Shown here piece after piece: positions 52,954 to 63,568 of a stretch of 64,000 nt of DNA. The position numbers were made by a program, and so were the translations under genes. Where the stretch lies: positions 1 through 64,000 of the forward strand of contig NZ_VIUH01000007.1 in the NCBI RefSeq assembly GCF_007993865.1, written 5' to 3'. Numbering within the stretch: the stretch's first letter is position 1; the number at the start of each line of letters is the position of its first letter. This DNA is from Pseudomonas sp. SJZ079. GTDB taxonomy: Bacteria; Pseudomonadota; Gammaproteobacteria; Pseudomonadales; Pseudomonadaceae. The notes under the pieces were generated by a model. It ran no database searches. It saw only the letters and a program-made list of their open reading frames with translations, and was not told the DNA's origin.

Positions 52954-53021
52954 CGAAGCCGAGCGCATTGCTGCTAAGGTAATGCCTTGACGTCCCGCTT
53001 CCTCCGCTCGATTGATGACCC

Positions 53022-53834
53022 ATGCCCGAACTGCCAGAAGTTGAAACCACCCGCCGCGGTATCGCCCCCTATCTCGAAGGCCAACGGGTCAGCCGGGTCA
53101 TAGTGCGCGAGCGGCGTTTGCGCTGGCCGATTCCGGAAGACCTCGATGTGCGGCTGTCCGGCCAGGTTATCGAGTGTGTCGAACGGCGCGCCAAGTACTT
53201 GTTGATCAAGGCCGAGACCGGCAGCCTGATCAGCCACCTGGGCATGTCCGGCAGCCTGCGTCTGGTCGAGTGCGGTCTGCCGGCGGCCAAGCACGAGCAC
53301 GTGGACATCGAGCTGGAGTCCGGCCTGGCCCTGCGCTACACCGACCCACGCCGCTTCGGCGCGCTGCTGTGGAGCGTCGACCCCCTGCAGCACGTGCTGC
53401 TCAGCAAACTCGGCCCCGAGCCCCTGACCGAGCTGTTCGATGGCGAGCGCCTGTACCAGCTGTCGCGCGGGCGGAGCATGGCGGTCAAGCCGTTCATCAT
53501 GGACAACGCGGTGGTGGTCGGGGTCGGCAATATCTACGCGACCGAGGCGCTGTTTGCCGCCGGCATCGACCCGCGCCGCGAGGCCGGGACGATTTCCCGG
53601 GCGCGTTACCTGAAGCTGACAGCGGCGATCAAGCGCATCCTCGCCCATGCCATCGAGCGCGGCGGCACCACCCTGCGCGATTTCGTCGGCGGCGATGGCC
53701 AGCCCGGTTATTTCCAGCAGGAGCTGTTCGTCTACGGGCGCGGCGGCGAGTTCTGTAAGAACTGCGGGAGCACCCTGCGCGAGGTCAAGCTGGGCCAGCG
53801 CGCCAGCGTCTACTGTCCACGCTGCCAACGCTGA
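53022..53834 (+). CDS. mutM: Formamidopyrimidine-DNA glycosylase
   Basis: The 270-residue bifunctional glycosylase/AP lyase removes 8-oxoguanine and Fapy lesions. The N-terminus [13 protein letters not shown] carries the catalytic Pro2 and Glu3. The helix-two-turn-helix is in [17 protein letters not shown], and the C-terminal zinc finger has four cysteines ([17 protein letters not shown]). Length and motifs are complete. Confidence 0.97.
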   Translation: MPELPEVETTRRGIAPYLEGQRVSRVIVRERRLRWPIPEDLDVRLSGQVIECVERRAKYLLIKAETGSLISHLGMSGSLRLVECGLPAAKHEHVDIELESGLALRYTDPRRFGALLWSVDPLQHVLLSKLGPEPLTELFDGERLYQLSRGRSMAVKPFIMDNAVVVGVGNIYATEALFAAGIDPRREAGTISRARYLKLTAAIKRILAHAIERGGTTLRDFVGGDGQPGYFQQELFVYGRGGEFCKNCGSTLREVKLGQRASVYCPRCQR

Positions 53835-54034
53835 GCTCGTGCCGCCTTCGCATGCTTGCCATTGTGCGTGGGGGACTGGTCGCGATCGACGAGAAACCGA
53901 GGGCCTTTTCCGCGCTGGCCACTGCAAAACACTGTGGTGCGTCTTTTATAGCGATTGACGGCCGTCACGCTGACAATTGCCGGAGCGCTGTTATAGTTAC
54001 TGCCACCGACTTCGAATAGCTGAAGGATCGCCCC

Positions 54035-54373
54035 ATGAAACTGTTTCGCTCAACCGCTGTTGTCCTGGCGCTGACCACTGGCCTGCTGGCGCTGCCGGCG
54101 CAGGCGGAAATGGTGCAGCAGAACACCAGTGGCGACCCGCTATACACCGCCAATGCACCCAAGGGTTACGCCATGATCGGCGACCTGATTATCGCCCGCC
54201 CGTTGCTGATTGGTGCCACCGCGCTGGGTGTCGTGGCCTTCGTCGTCAGCCTGCCGTTCAGCGCCTTGGGCGGGAACGTCGAAGAGGCCGCCCAGTCTCT
54301 GGTGGTCGAGCCTGGAAAAGCCGCGTTCGTGCGCTGCCTGGGCTGCACCAGCAGCGGTTATAACCGCGACTGA
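54035..54373 (+). CDS. Small exported hypothetical protein
   Basis: This 112-residue protein has a signal peptide ([20 protein letters not shown], cleavage after AQA) and one internal hydrophobic segment (about 48-72: [20 protein letters not shown]). It has a C-terminal Cys pair ([10 protein letters not shown]). Pseudomonad homologues are sometimes labelled multidrug transporter, which one membrane helix does not support. Its function is unknown; it probably sits in or at the inner membrane. Confidence 0.7.
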   Translation: MKLFRSTAVVLALTTGLLALPAQAEMVQQNTSGDPLYTANAPKGYAMIGDLIIARPLLIGATALGVVAFVVSLPFSALGGNVEEAAQSLVVEPGKAAFVRCLGCTSSGYNRD

Positions 54374-54392
54374 GGCAACACCTGAACAAAAG

Positions 54393-54418
54393 AGCCGGCT
54401 ACGACGCCGGCTTTTTTG
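54393..54418 (+). terminator. Rho-independent terminator
   Basis: AGCCGGC-TACGAC-GCCGGCT followed by a T-run, 20 bases after the small exported protein gene. It is also positioned to block transcription from the convergent ggt gene, though the minus-strand U-tail is weaker (ACAAAAGAG). Confidence 0.9.
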
Positions 54419-54494
54419 TGGCTGAAAATTGGCTGAGCGCCCTATCTGGCAGACGCTGTGATGGCGCGGAAACTGTTCTGCAGGGTCTGTTGGC

Positions 54495-56192
54495 TCATTC
54501 GGGAAGGATCGCGCTGGTGCCAATGCCGCGTGGGTCGCTGGCCGCCTCGACCCGCTTATTCTGCTTGTTCCAGAACAGCACCTGTTGGTTGCCGTAGCTC
54601 CGGTCGAGGGCCTTGAGCTGGTGGCCGCGAGCCTGCAAGTCGGCGATTTGCGCCGGGCTGAAGGTGTCGGGCTCGTGCTGGATCTGGTCCGGCAGGTACT
54701 GGTGGTGATAGCGCGGGACGCTGGGCCAGCGTGCGATGGGCTGGCCGTCGAGGTATTCGAGGATGGCCAGCAGCACCATGCTCGGGATGCGGCTGCCGCC
54801 AGGGGTGCCGAAGCTGGCGAACTCGCCGGGGCTTTCGATAAAGGTCGGGCTCATGCTCGACAGCGGGCGTTTGCCGGCGGCGATGGCGTTGGCATGACTG
54901 CCGGCCAGGCCGTAGGCGTTGGCGCCCTGCACGTCGGCGGCGAAATCGTCCATTTCATCGTTGAGCAGCACCCCGGTGCCGGGCACGGTAAAGGCCGCGC
55001 CGAACGGCAGATTGACCGACAGGGTGGCGGCCACCGCGTTGCCGGCGGCGTCGAGCACCGAGAAATGCGTGGTGTGATTGCCTTCTTTCCAGCTGCCGGC
55101 GGGCGGCAGGCTGGCGCTGGGCGTGGCCTGTTGCGGGTCGATGCTGAGCGCCAGGCGCTTTAAATAGTCGGGCTCCAGCAGCTGCGCCGTCGGGTTCGCC
55201 ACGAAATCGGGGTCGCCGAGCAGGCCGCGATCACGATAGGCGCGGCGCAGCGATTCGACCACGAAATGCGTGCGCTGCACCGGCTCGGCCTGACGCCAGG
55301 GCAGGCGTTGCAGCATCAGCAGGCTTTGCGCGATGGCCAGGCCACCGGCCGAGGGCGGCGGCGCGCTGATCAGCTCGCGGCCTTCGTCCAGGCCGATGCG
55401 CAGGGGTTGGCGCTCGACGATGCGATATTCGCTGAGGTCGCGCAGCGACCAGATGCCCCCAGCCTTGCGCACGCCGCTGACCAGTCGTTCGGCGACCTCC
55501 CCGGCGTAGAAACCGGCATGACCCTCGCGAGCCAGCAGCTGCAGGGTGTGCGCCAGTTCTGGCTGGCGTAGCAGGCTGAATTCCTCGGGGATTTCGCCCT
55601 GGTCGAGGAACAGCCGTGCGCTTTCGGGATCGTCGCGCAGCGCGGCCAGGCGCCAGCTGGCCCGTTCACGGTAGACCCGGTCGATGGCCACGCCGTCACG
55701 CGCCAGGCGTATGGCGGGCGTCAGGCTGTCTTTCAGGGGCAGGCGACCGAAACGCTGCGCCAGTTCCACCAGCGCGGCGGGCAGGCCGGGGATCGCCGCG
55801 GCCAGCGGGCCATTCAGGGACAGGTCCGCCTGCACCTGGCCGTTACGACGGTACAGGTCGGCATGGGCGGCCTGCGGCGCCCGCTCGCGTGCATCGATGA
55901 AGCGGTAGGTCGGCTGCTCGCCCGCTTCGCGCAGGAGGAAGAAGCCACCGCCGCCGAGGCCCGAGCTGTAGGGTTCCACCACCGCCAGGGCGGCGCTGAT
56001 GGCCACCGCCGCATCGAAGGCATTGCCACCCATCGCCAGGGTTTCCAGGCCGGCAACGGTGGCGGCGGGGTGGGCGCTGGCGATGGCGGCGCGGCCGGGT
56101 TGCTCGGCCGCCTGCAGGCCGAGGGCGAGCAGCAGAGCCAGCGCGCCGGCGAGGGCGCGCCAAGGGGCAAGGTTGCGGCTCAGGCGGCGCAT
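54495..56192 (-). CDS. ggt: Gamma-glutamyltransferase
   Basis: The 565-residue periplasmic Ntn-hydrolase transfers or hydrolyses the gamma-glutamyl group of glutathione and related compounds. It has a signal segment (residues about 10-29). The precursor should self-cleave before Thr374 in NHTTHFSVLDAAGN, giving the small catalytic subunit. GTGVLLNDEMDDFA and SSMSPTFI match the family, as does GTPGGSRIPSMVL. Synteny fits PA0361. It precedes the ferredoxin gene in reverse orientation with its own spacing (54 bases). Confidence 0.92.
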   Translation of the reverse strand: MRRLSRNLAPWRALAGALALLLALGLQAAEQPGRAAIASAHPAATVAGLETLAMGGNAFDAAVAISAALAVVEPYSSGLGGGGFFLLREAGEQPTYRFIDARERAPQAAHADLYRRNGQVQADLSLNGPLAAAIPGLPAALVELAQRFGRLPLKDSLTPAIRLARDGVAIDRVYRERASWRLAALRDDPESARLFLDQGEIPEEFSLLRQPELAHTLQLLAREGHAGFYAGEVAERLVSGVRKAGGIWSLRDLSEYRIVERQPLRIGLDEGRELISAPPPSAGGLAIAQSLLMLQRLPWRQAEPVQRTHFVVESLRRAYRDRGLLGDPDFVANPTAQLLEPDYLKRLALSIDPQQATPSASLPPAGSWKEGNHTTHFSVLDAAGNAVAATLSVNLPFGAAFTVPGTGVLLNDEMDDFAADVQGANAYGLAGSHANAIAAGKRPLSSMSPTFIESPGEFASFGTPGGSRIPSMVLLAILEYLDGQPIARWPSVPRYHHQYLPDQIQHEPDTFSPAQIADLQARGHQLKALDRSYGNQQVLFWNKQNKRVEAASDPRGIGTSAILPE

Positions 56193-56246
56193 GGCTTAAC
56201 GGGCCGTTGAAACGCGTCGCGAGCGCAGTAGTTATTCACCGGCCGG

Positions 56247-57585
<1,339 letters not shown>

Positions 57586-57614
57586 CGAACGCTCCTTGAG
57601 TCCTGCGACTGAGC

Positions 57615-59210
57615 TTAGGCGCTGCCCAGTCGCCCGACCAGCAGGCTGCTCAGCTGTGCGGTGAGGGCATAGATCGACAGTTGCGGGTTGGCGCCGATGC
57701 TGGTGGGGAACAGCGAGCCGTCATGGATCGACAGGTTTTCCAGTTGGTGATGGCGGCCGAGGCTGTCGGCGACCGCCTGGCGCGGGTCTTCGCCCATGGC
57801 GCAGCCCCCCATCACATGAGCGCTGCCCAGGCGGGTGCGGTACAGCGCAAGATCCAGGTCGTCGATCAGCGTGCGCGCCTCGGCGAGGGTCTTCACGTAG
57901 CCCGCATCGGCATGCAGGGGCAGCACGCTCTTGGCGCCAGCGGCGAATTGCACCTCGGCCATGCTGTGGAAGGCGCGGCGTACACCGTCCCAGGTGTAGT
58001 CGGTCATCTGGTAGTCGAGCACCGGGCTGCCGTCGCCACGCAACTCGACCCGGCCTTCGGCGCTGTCCGGGTGGAAACCGTCGCGTAACAGGGCGAGCAT
58101 GGCATTGGTGTGCGGCAGTTGTTCCATGCGCAACGCATTGTCGATGCCGAAACGGCCGAGCAGGGTGGCGGTCAGCGCCGGTTGCAGTGGTGGCACTTCG
58201 AGCTTGTAGGACATGCGCCCGGCAATGCCGTCGTCCCATTGGAAGTGGTCGGAGTAGATCGACTGGGGCGCACCGTAGAAGGGGTTGATCACCTGTTCGA
58301 ACTGCGCGGCGGAGAAGTTCACCAGGTGCAGGAAGGTGCGTTTGCCCGTGCGGCTATGTGGGTCGGGGGCGTCCGAACGCAGCAGAATGCCTGGGGTATT
58401 GATGCCGCCGCCAGCGAGGATGTAGTGCTTGGCCTTGACCCTGATCTTGCGGCCATTGGGCGCCACGCTGCGTTCGTCCAGGCCCAGGCATTCGATGCCG
58501 CTGACCCGTTCGCCATCGATCAGCAGGCGTTCGGCGCGCGCCAGGTAGAGCAGTTCGCCGCCTTTCTCCAGGGTCGCGGGGATGGTGGTGACCAGCATCG
58601 ACTGCTTGGCATTGGTCGGGCAGCCCATGCCGCAGTAACCGAGGTTCCAGCAGCCGCGTACATTGCGCGGGATGACCTTCCAAGCGTAGCCGAGTTTTTC
58701 ACAGCCGGCGCGGATCACATCGTTGTTGGCATTCGGCGGCATGGCCCAGGGCGCGACGCCCAGGCGTTGTTCCATCTTGGCGAACCAGGGCGCCATGTCC
58801 TCGACGCCGTGCCCCTTGACGCCATGTTCGCTGGCCCAGTGCTGCAGGGTCGGCTCCGGCGTGCGAAAGCTCGAGGTCCAGTTGATCAGCGTGGTGCCGC
58901 CGACGGCGCGGCCCTGCAGGATGGTGATGGCGCCGTCCTTGCTCATGCGGCCGATACCTTCCTGGTACAGCTGGGGGTAGGCCTCGGCTTCCTGCATCTT
59001 GAAGTCGCTGCTGGTCTTCAGCGGGCCCTCCTCGATCAGCAGCACCTTGAACCCGGCGGCGCTGAGGATTTCCGCGCTGGTGCCGCCGCCGGCACCGCTG
59101 CCGATGATGGCGATATCCGCCTCCAGGGTCAGGTCGTGTTCCAGGCGCGAGCCGTTGTAGGTTTTCCAGCCACGGGCCAGGCCCTCGGCGAATAAATCAG
59201 GTACGGGCAT
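57615..59210 (-). CDS. GMC family FAD-dependent oxidoreductase
   Basis: This 531-residue flavoprotein has the FAD-binding ADIAIIGSGAGGGTSAEILS motif, RAVGGTTLINWTSSFR, and a C-terminal GMC_oxred_C domain with HVMGGCAMGED and NPQLSIYALTAQLSSLL. Family members oxidise alcohols, sugars or sterols; the cysteine-rich GCWNLGYCGMGCPTNAKQSM is typical of the gluconate/alcohol dehydrogenase branch. The upstream gene encodes a Tat-exported small subunit, and next comes an aldehyde dehydrogenase. Together these suggest an alcohol-to-acid oxidation pathway. It matches PA0364 by position. Confidence 0.87.
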   Translation of the reverse strand: MPVPDLFAEGLARGWKTYNGSRLEHDLTLEADIAIIGSGAGGGTSAEILSAAGFKVLLIEEGPLKTSSDFKMQEAEAYPQLYQEGIGRMSKDGAITILQGRAVGGTTLINWTSSFRTPEPTLQHWASEHGVKGHGVEDMAPWFAKMEQRLGVAPWAMPPNANNDVIRAGCEKLGYAWKVIPRNVRGCWNLGYCGMGCPTNAKQSMLVTTIPATLEKGGELLYLARAERLLIDGERVSGIECLGLDERSVAPNGRKIRVKAKHYILAGGGINTPGILLRSDAPDPHSRTGKRTFLHLVNFSAAQFEQVINPFYGAPQSIYSDHFQWDDGIAGRMSYKLEVPPLQPALTATLLGRFGIDNALRMEQLPHTNAMLALLRDGFHPDSAEGRVELRGDGSPVLDYQMTDYTWDGVRRAFHSMAEVQFAAGAKSVLPLHADAGYVKTLAEARTLIDDLDLALYRTRLGSAHVMGGCAMGEDPRQAVADSLGRHHQLENLSIHDGSLFPTSIGANPQLSIYALTAQLSSLLVGRLGSA

Positions 59211-59391
59211 CGGTTATTCCTCGGGGTCACTGAAACCTACTGCGCGACTCGACTGCAGCGTCAGGCTCTCGCCCGCAACTCGGCGTACTTCCAGTACTGC
59301 CTCGCTGCGGGCTGCGATCCTTCCTTGCACTCAAACCGCTCGCTACGGTTGCAGCGGCCTCTTGCTAGTTCTTGTTGTTAAGGCGGTGTGC

Positions 59392-59937
59392 TCAGACCTT
59401 GGGCGGGCCGGGATAGCCGCAATGCGCCCAGGACTCGGGGCGGCCGTACCAGCTCATCATCACCAGTTGCAGCAGCGAGGCGTGGCCCATCTGCAGCAGG
59501 CCGAGGGAGCTGTGCTGCCAGCGGCTGAGAAAATGGCGCACCTCATCCGCCGAGGCGTTGTTCCAGCTGCCCCAGATACCGGTGAGCGGGCCACGGGTGA
59601 TCGGCAGGGCCAGCACATCGAACAGCTGGACCGTGAGTTTGAGCATTTCCGGCGACAGGTGGTTGAGGTTGTAGTCCAGGCTCTCGAGGGTGCCTGCGAC
59701 TGCCTGCGGCATCTTGTCTGCGGGTACTGCGCCCTCCAGCATCACCGGGATCAGGGCGTGGAGGAATGCCAGGTCGGAGGCGCGGATCACCGCGAAGCCC
59801 GCCTGCGGGACGCTCGCCGAGCAGCCGCTGAGCGTCGCGGTGAGTCCGGCCGTGGTCAGCAGGGCCGAACCCAGCAGGCCGACCTTGAGCAGGTTGCGTC
59901 GGGACAGGCCCGGGCGTTCAACTGAGGTGTCGATCAT
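59392..59937 (-). CDS. Tat-signal small subunit associated with the GMC oxidoreductase
   Basis: The 181-residue protein has a twin-arginine signal (SRRNLLKVGLLGSALLTTAG) followed by a helical domain. Its second-gene position upstream of a GMC flavoprotein resembles gluconate 2-dehydrogenase subunit 3. It would carry or chaperone the flavoprotein to the periplasm by co-export. Start 59937 (MIDTSVERPG) is chosen; an upstream GTG at 59952 is possible. Confidence 0.7.
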   Translation of the reverse strand: MIDTSVERPGLSRRNLLKVGLLGSALLTTAGLTATLSGCSASVPQAGFAVIRASDLAFLHALIPVMLEGAVPADKMPQAVAGTLESLDYNLNHLSPEMLKLTVQLFDVLALPITRGPLTGIWGSWNNASADEVRHFLSRWQHSSLGLLQMGHASLLQLVMMSWYGRPESWAHCGYPGPPKV

Positions 59938-59963
59938 TCTTGTTATCACCAAAGCGAGCTTGT

Positions 59964-60033
59964 GTAGGAGCCAGCTTGCTGGCGATCAGGGCTGCAGGCG
60001 GCGCCTGGATATCGCCAGCGAGCGGGCTCCTAC
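59964..60033. repeat. REPIN-type inverted REP pair
   Basis: GTAGGAGCCAGCTTGCTGGCG opposes CGCCAGCGAGCGGGCTCCTAC. The left arm is the same as in the 9896-9959 repeat; the right arm is diverged. It lies between the Tat-subunit gene and the aldehyde dehydrogenase. Confidence 0.85.
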
Positions 60034-60044
60034 CGGTAAAAGGG

Positions 60045-61487
60045 TTAACGCACGAACAGCTTGTACACCAGCTTCTGCAGCGCCTTGCCATAGGGTGGGT
60101 AGATCAGTTTGGCGGCGTTGAAACGCTGTTTGATGAAGACCCCCTTGGCCTTGCTGAAGGTCAGGAAGCCCTCATGACCGTGGTAATGGCCCATGCCGGA
60201 CGGGCCGATGCCGCCGAACGGCATGTCGTCCTGGGCCACGTGCAGCAGGGTGTCGTTCAGGCACACTCCGCCGGAGTGGGTTTCATCCAGCACGCGTTGC
60301 TGCTCGGGCTTGTCATAGCCGAAGAAATACAGCGCCAGCGGGCGGGCGCGCTGGTTGACGTAGGCGAAGGCCTGGTCCAGTCCCTCGTAGGGGATCACCG
60401 GTAGCAGGGGACCGAAGATTTCGTCCTGCATCACCTGCATATTGTCGTTGACGTTCAGCAGCAGGCTGTGTGGCATACGCCGGCCCTGGGCTTCGGGGAA
60501 CAGCGGGATCAACGTGGCGCCCTTGCTCTCGGCATCGCTGAGGTAGCCCTTGAGCCGCTGTTGCTGACGCTCGTTGATGATCGCGGTGTAGTCCGGGTTG
60601 TCCTCGAGCTGCGGGTAGAAGCCCTGCACCGCCGCGCGGTAGGCCACGACGAAGCCGTCGACGCGGTCTTTGGGCACCAGCACATAGTCCGGCGCCACAC
60701 AGGTCTGGCCGGCGTTCATGGTCTTGCCGAAGGCGATGCGCTCGGCGGCGTCTTTCAGTGGCACGTCGGCGGAGACGATGGCTGGCGATTTGCCGCCCAG
60801 CTCCAGGGTCACCGGGGTCAGGTTCTCGGCGGCGGCGCGCATCACGTGTTTACCGATGCTGGTGGCGCCGGTGAACAGCAGGTGGTCGAACGGCAGTTTG
60901 GAGAAGGCCATGCCGACCTCCGCCTCGCCGAGCACGACGCTGACCAGGTCCTCGGGGAACACCTTGGCCAGCAGGTCCTTGACCAGTTGCGAGGTGGCCG
61001 GGGTCGACTCGCTCATCTTGATCATCACCCGGTTGCCGGCCGCCAGCGCACCGACCAGTGGGCCGATGGCGAGGAACAGCGGGTAGTTCCACGGCACGAT
61101 AATGCCGACCACGCCGAGCGGCTGGTAGATCACCTTGGCCGAGGCCGGCATGAACTGCAGGCCGACGCTGCGCCGCGAGGGTTTCATCCACTTCTTGATG
61201 CGCTTGCTGGCGTAGTGGATGCCATGCAGGCTGGGCATCAGCTCGGCGAGCAGGGTCTCATCGGCGGAGCGGTTGCTGAAGTCGTCGGAGATCGCCTGGA
61301 CCAGGGCGTCCTGTTCCTGGGTCAGCAGCTCGCGCAGGGCCTTGAGCCATGCAATGCGCTGTTCGGCCGAGGGCATAGGGTTGGCCTGGTACGCCTGGCG
61401 CAGGGCGGCGAAGCGGCTTTGCAGCTGACTGATCTGGTGTTGGCTGTGTTGTAGGCTTTGTTCTAGATAGGCGACGTCGGCAACCAT
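60045..61487 (-). CDS. Aldehyde dehydrogenase, coniferyl-aldehyde dehydrogenase (CalB)-like
   Basis: This 480-residue NAD(P)-dependent enzyme has the catalytic Glu in LELGGKSPAIV and the catalytic Cys in GQTCVAPDYVLVP. GATSIGKHVMRAAAENLTPV and the C-terminal MPFGGIGPSGMGHYHG are also present. Short-linker members like this prefer aromatic or long-chain aldehydes. It is divergent from a TetR regulator, with a perfect palindrome 65 bases upstream of its start, so it is probably repressed by that protein until an aldehyde or alcohol is present. Confidence 0.88.
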   Translation of the reverse strand: MVADVAYLEQSLQHSQHQISQLQSRFAALRQAYQANPMPSAEQRIAWLKALRELLTQEQDALVQAISDDFSNRSADETLLAELMPSLHGIHYASKRIKKWMKPSRRSVGLQFMPASAKVIYQPLGVVGIIVPWNYPLFLAIGPLVGALAAGNRVMIKMSESTPATSQLVKDLLAKVFPEDLVSVVLGEAEVGMAFSKLPFDHLLFTGATSIGKHVMRAAAENLTPVTLELGGKSPAIVSADVPLKDAAERIAFGKTMNAGQTCVAPDYVLVPKDRVDGFVVAYRAAVQGFYPQLEDNPDYTAIINERQQQRLKGYLSDAESKGATLIPLFPEAQGRRMPHSLLLNVNDNMQVMQDEIFGPLLPVIPYEGLDQAFAYVNQRARPLALYFFGYDKPEQQRVLDETHSGGVCLNDTLLHVAQDDMPFGGIGPSGMGHYHGHEGFLTFSKAKGVFIKQRFNAAKLIYPPYGKALQKLVYKLFVR

Positions 61488-61551
61488 GTGCAGTTCCTCG
61501 GCAGTTCAGCGTGAGGCCCGTTGGGTGTTTCTGGCGGGGCGTGCTGGATTT

Positions 61552-61569
61552 TTAGAGCAATTGCTCTAA
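61552..61569. promoter_or_regulatory. Perfect 18-bp palindromic operator
   Basis: TTAGAGCAATTGCTCTAA lies in the divergent region between the aldehyde dehydrogenase and TetR genes, 65 bases from the former start and 162 bases from the latter. Its size and symmetry suit a TetR dimer. Confidence 0.75.
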
Positions 61570-61730
61570 TCTGTCAAATAACTTGGTGTTCCAAGCCGCC
61601 CGGCTCTGCCCTGGATTGCGCCGCAGACCCTGCTCGGCTAACACTTTGGCGGTTTTCCTCTGTACCTTTACCGGGCCGGCTGTTCAGGTTCTGGCGATCA
61701 TTGTTTATCGAGTCGAGATCGAGTTGCGTT

Positions 61731-62390
61731 ATGTCGCCCCCTCTGAAAACCCGCGAGCGCATCATTCAGGCCAGCCTCGAGCTGTTCAACGCCCAGGGCG
61801 AGCGCAGCGTCAGCACCAACCACATTGCCGCCCACCTGGGCATTTCGCCGGGCAACCTGTACTACCACTTCCGCAACAAGCAGGCGATCATCGCCGAGCT
61901 GTTCGTCCAGTACGAAGCGCATGTCGATGCTTTCCTGCGGCGCCCGCAGGACCGTGCGCTGACCGTGGCGGATAAGACCTTCTACCTGGAGGCGTTGTTG
62001 GCGGCGATGTGGCATTACCGCTTTCTGCATCGCGACCTGGAGCACCTGCTCGACAGCGACGCGCACCTGGCCGAGCGTTACCGCTTGTTCGCCCAGCGCT
62101 GTCTGCAGGGCGCACAAGGCATCTATCAGGGGTTCGTCGACGCGGGCATCCTGTTGATGAACCCCGCGCAGATCGAGGCGCTGACCCTCAACAGCTGGAT
62201 CATCATGACCTCCTGGGTGCGCTTCCTCTGCACCGCCCGCGGCGGCCCGATTGAGCTCAGTGAGGAAATGCTGCGCCGCGGCATCTATCAGGTATTGGCG
62301 CTGGAGGGCGGTTATATCGCACCGCAGGCGCAGGCGGCGGTGGACGCCCTGTATGCGAAATTGTTCGTGCCGCTGGAACGGGTGATCTAG
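61731..62390 (+). CDS. TetR family transcriptional regulator
   Basis: The 219-residue repressor has an N-terminal TetR helix-turn-helix (about 5-50: TRERIIQASLELFNAQGERS; TNHIAAHLGISPGNLYYHFR). A larger ligand-binding helical domain follows, with HRDLEHLLDSDAHLAERYRL and a tryptophan-containing segment SWIIMTSWVRFLCTARG. Start 61731 (MSPPLKTRER) fits the family; the frame is open upstream without similarity. It likely controls itself and the divergent aldehyde dehydrogenase. It matches PA0367 in position. Confidence 0.87.
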   Translation: MSPPLKTRERIIQASLELFNAQGERSVSTNHIAAHLGISPGNLYYHFRNKQAIIAELFVQYEAHVDAFLRRPQDRALTVADKTFYLEALLAAMWHYRFLHRDLEHLLDSDAHLAERYRLFAQRCLQGAQGIYQGFVDAGILLMNPAQIEALTLNSWIIMTSWVRFLCTARGGPIELSEEMLRRGIYQVLALEGGYIAPQAQAAVDALYAKLFVPLERVI

Positions 62391-62405
62391 CGGATAGGTG
62401 CCCTG

Positions 62406-62466
62406 GTAGCCCGGATGTAATTCGGGACCAGGTTCGAGGCTGACTCCCGGCTTGCATCCGGGCTAC
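62406..62466. repeat. REPIN-like TAGCCCGGAT inverted repeat
   Basis: GTAGCCCGGATGTAATTCGGG opposes CCCGGCTTGCATCCGGGCTAC between the convergent TetR and hydrolase genes; the same family is at 39695 and 63496. Confidence 0.85.
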
Positions 62467-62493
62467 AGCTCTCAGTGCCGAGCCGAGGCTGTT

Positions 62494-63483
62494 TTAACCC
62501 TTGGCCTGCGTCGCCAGCCACTGCGGAATCCGCCGTTCCAGGTAATAGCCAGGGCGCTGGGCCGAGCCCTCGATAAAGCCGACATGGCCGCCATGGGCAT
62601 GCAGTTCGAGCTGGGTCGAGGCCGAGAGTTCGTCGGGTTCCGGCAGGCTATGGCGGAATATGAAGGGGTCGTCGGCGGCCTGGATCAGCAGGGTTGGGGT
62701 GCGGATGGCGCCGAGGAAATACCGGCTGGAGGCGCGCTGGTAATAGTCCTGGGCATCGCTGAACCCGTGCAGTGGTGCGGTCACCCGGCCGTCGAAGTCC
62801 CAGAAGGTGCGCATGCCGTCCAGCGGTCCCAGCTTGTCCAGTTCAGAAAGACGATCGGCCAGGCCCTGGTGGGCGAACAGGCTGCGTTTGTTCCGCACAT
62901 AGCTGACCAGCTCGCGCATGAAGTGCGCCTGATAGAGCTTGGAAAAGCCGATGCCGATGCGATCCGCACACTGATCCAGGCGATACGGTACGGACACCGC
63001 CACGGCCCCTTGCAGCTGGCTGTCTTCGCCCGACTCACCGAGGTATTTGAGCAACACATTGCCGCCCAGCGAATAACCCGTCGCATACAGCGGCGCCATC
63101 GGCCGCTGGGCGCGCAGGTGGCGCACGACTTCGGCCAGGTCCTCGCTGGCACCTGAGTGGTAGCCGCGCGGCAGCAGATTCGGCTCGCCCGAACAGCCGC
63201 GCCAGTTCAGCGCCACGCTGGCCCAGCCTTGCGCGGCCAGGGCCTGTTGCGCGCCGAGCACGTACAGCGAGTTGGACGAGCCGGTCAGACCATGCAGCAC
63301 CAGCACCAGGGGCGTCGTGGCGTTGTGCGGGCCGTACCAGTCAAGGTCGAGGAAGTCGCCGTCTTCCAGCCACAGGCGTTCACGTCGGCGTTGCAGCCGC
63401 GGCGCCGTGCGGCACAGCGGATTCCACAGCGTTTGCAGGTGTGGGCCGGGCAACCACCAGGCGGGTGTGAAGGGCGTGTTCAT
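62494..63483 (-). CDS. YheT-like alpha/beta hydrolase
   Basis: This 329-residue alpha/beta hydrolase is related to YheT / ABHD1-3 esterases. LVLVLHGLTGSSNSLYVLGA is the oxyanion strand, YATGYSLGGNVLLKYLGE the nucleophile elbow, and the His is in LHAHGGHVGFIEG. The N-terminal PFTPAWWLPGPHLQTLWNPL is diagnostic of the group. Start 63483 is chosen over an in-frame codon at 63495. The substrate is probably a lipid or ester. It matches PA0368. Confidence 0.85.
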   Translation of the reverse strand: MNTPFTPAWWLPGPHLQTLWNPLCRTAPRLQRRRERLWLEDGDFLDLDWYGPHNATTPLVLVLHGLTGSSNSLYVLGAQQALAAQGWASVALNWRGCSGEPNLLPRGYHSGASEDLAEVVRHLRAQRPMAPLYATGYSLGGNVLLKYLGESGEDSQLQGAVAVSVPYRLDQCADRIGIGFSKLYQAHFMRELVSYVRNKRSLFAHQGLADRLSELDKLGPLDGMRTFWDFDGRVTAPLHGFSDAQDYYQRASSRYFLGAIRTPTLLIQAADDPFIFRHSLPEPDELSASTQLELHAHGGHVGFIEGSAQRPGYYLERRIPQWLATQAKG

Positions 63484-63495
63484 GGGCGTAACCAC

Positions 63496-63563
63496 TAGCC
63501 CGGATGCACTCCGGGGATTCGCTGAGTAGCTGAGGCTCTGTTCCCCGGATTGTATCCGGGCTA
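63496..63563. repeat. REPIN-like TAGCCCGGAT inverted repeat
   Basis: TAGCCCGGATGCACTCCGGGG opposes CCCCGGATTGTATCCGGGCTA between rsmD and the hydrolase gene. Third copy of this family in the window. Confidence 0.85.
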
Positions 63564-63568
63564 CCGGG

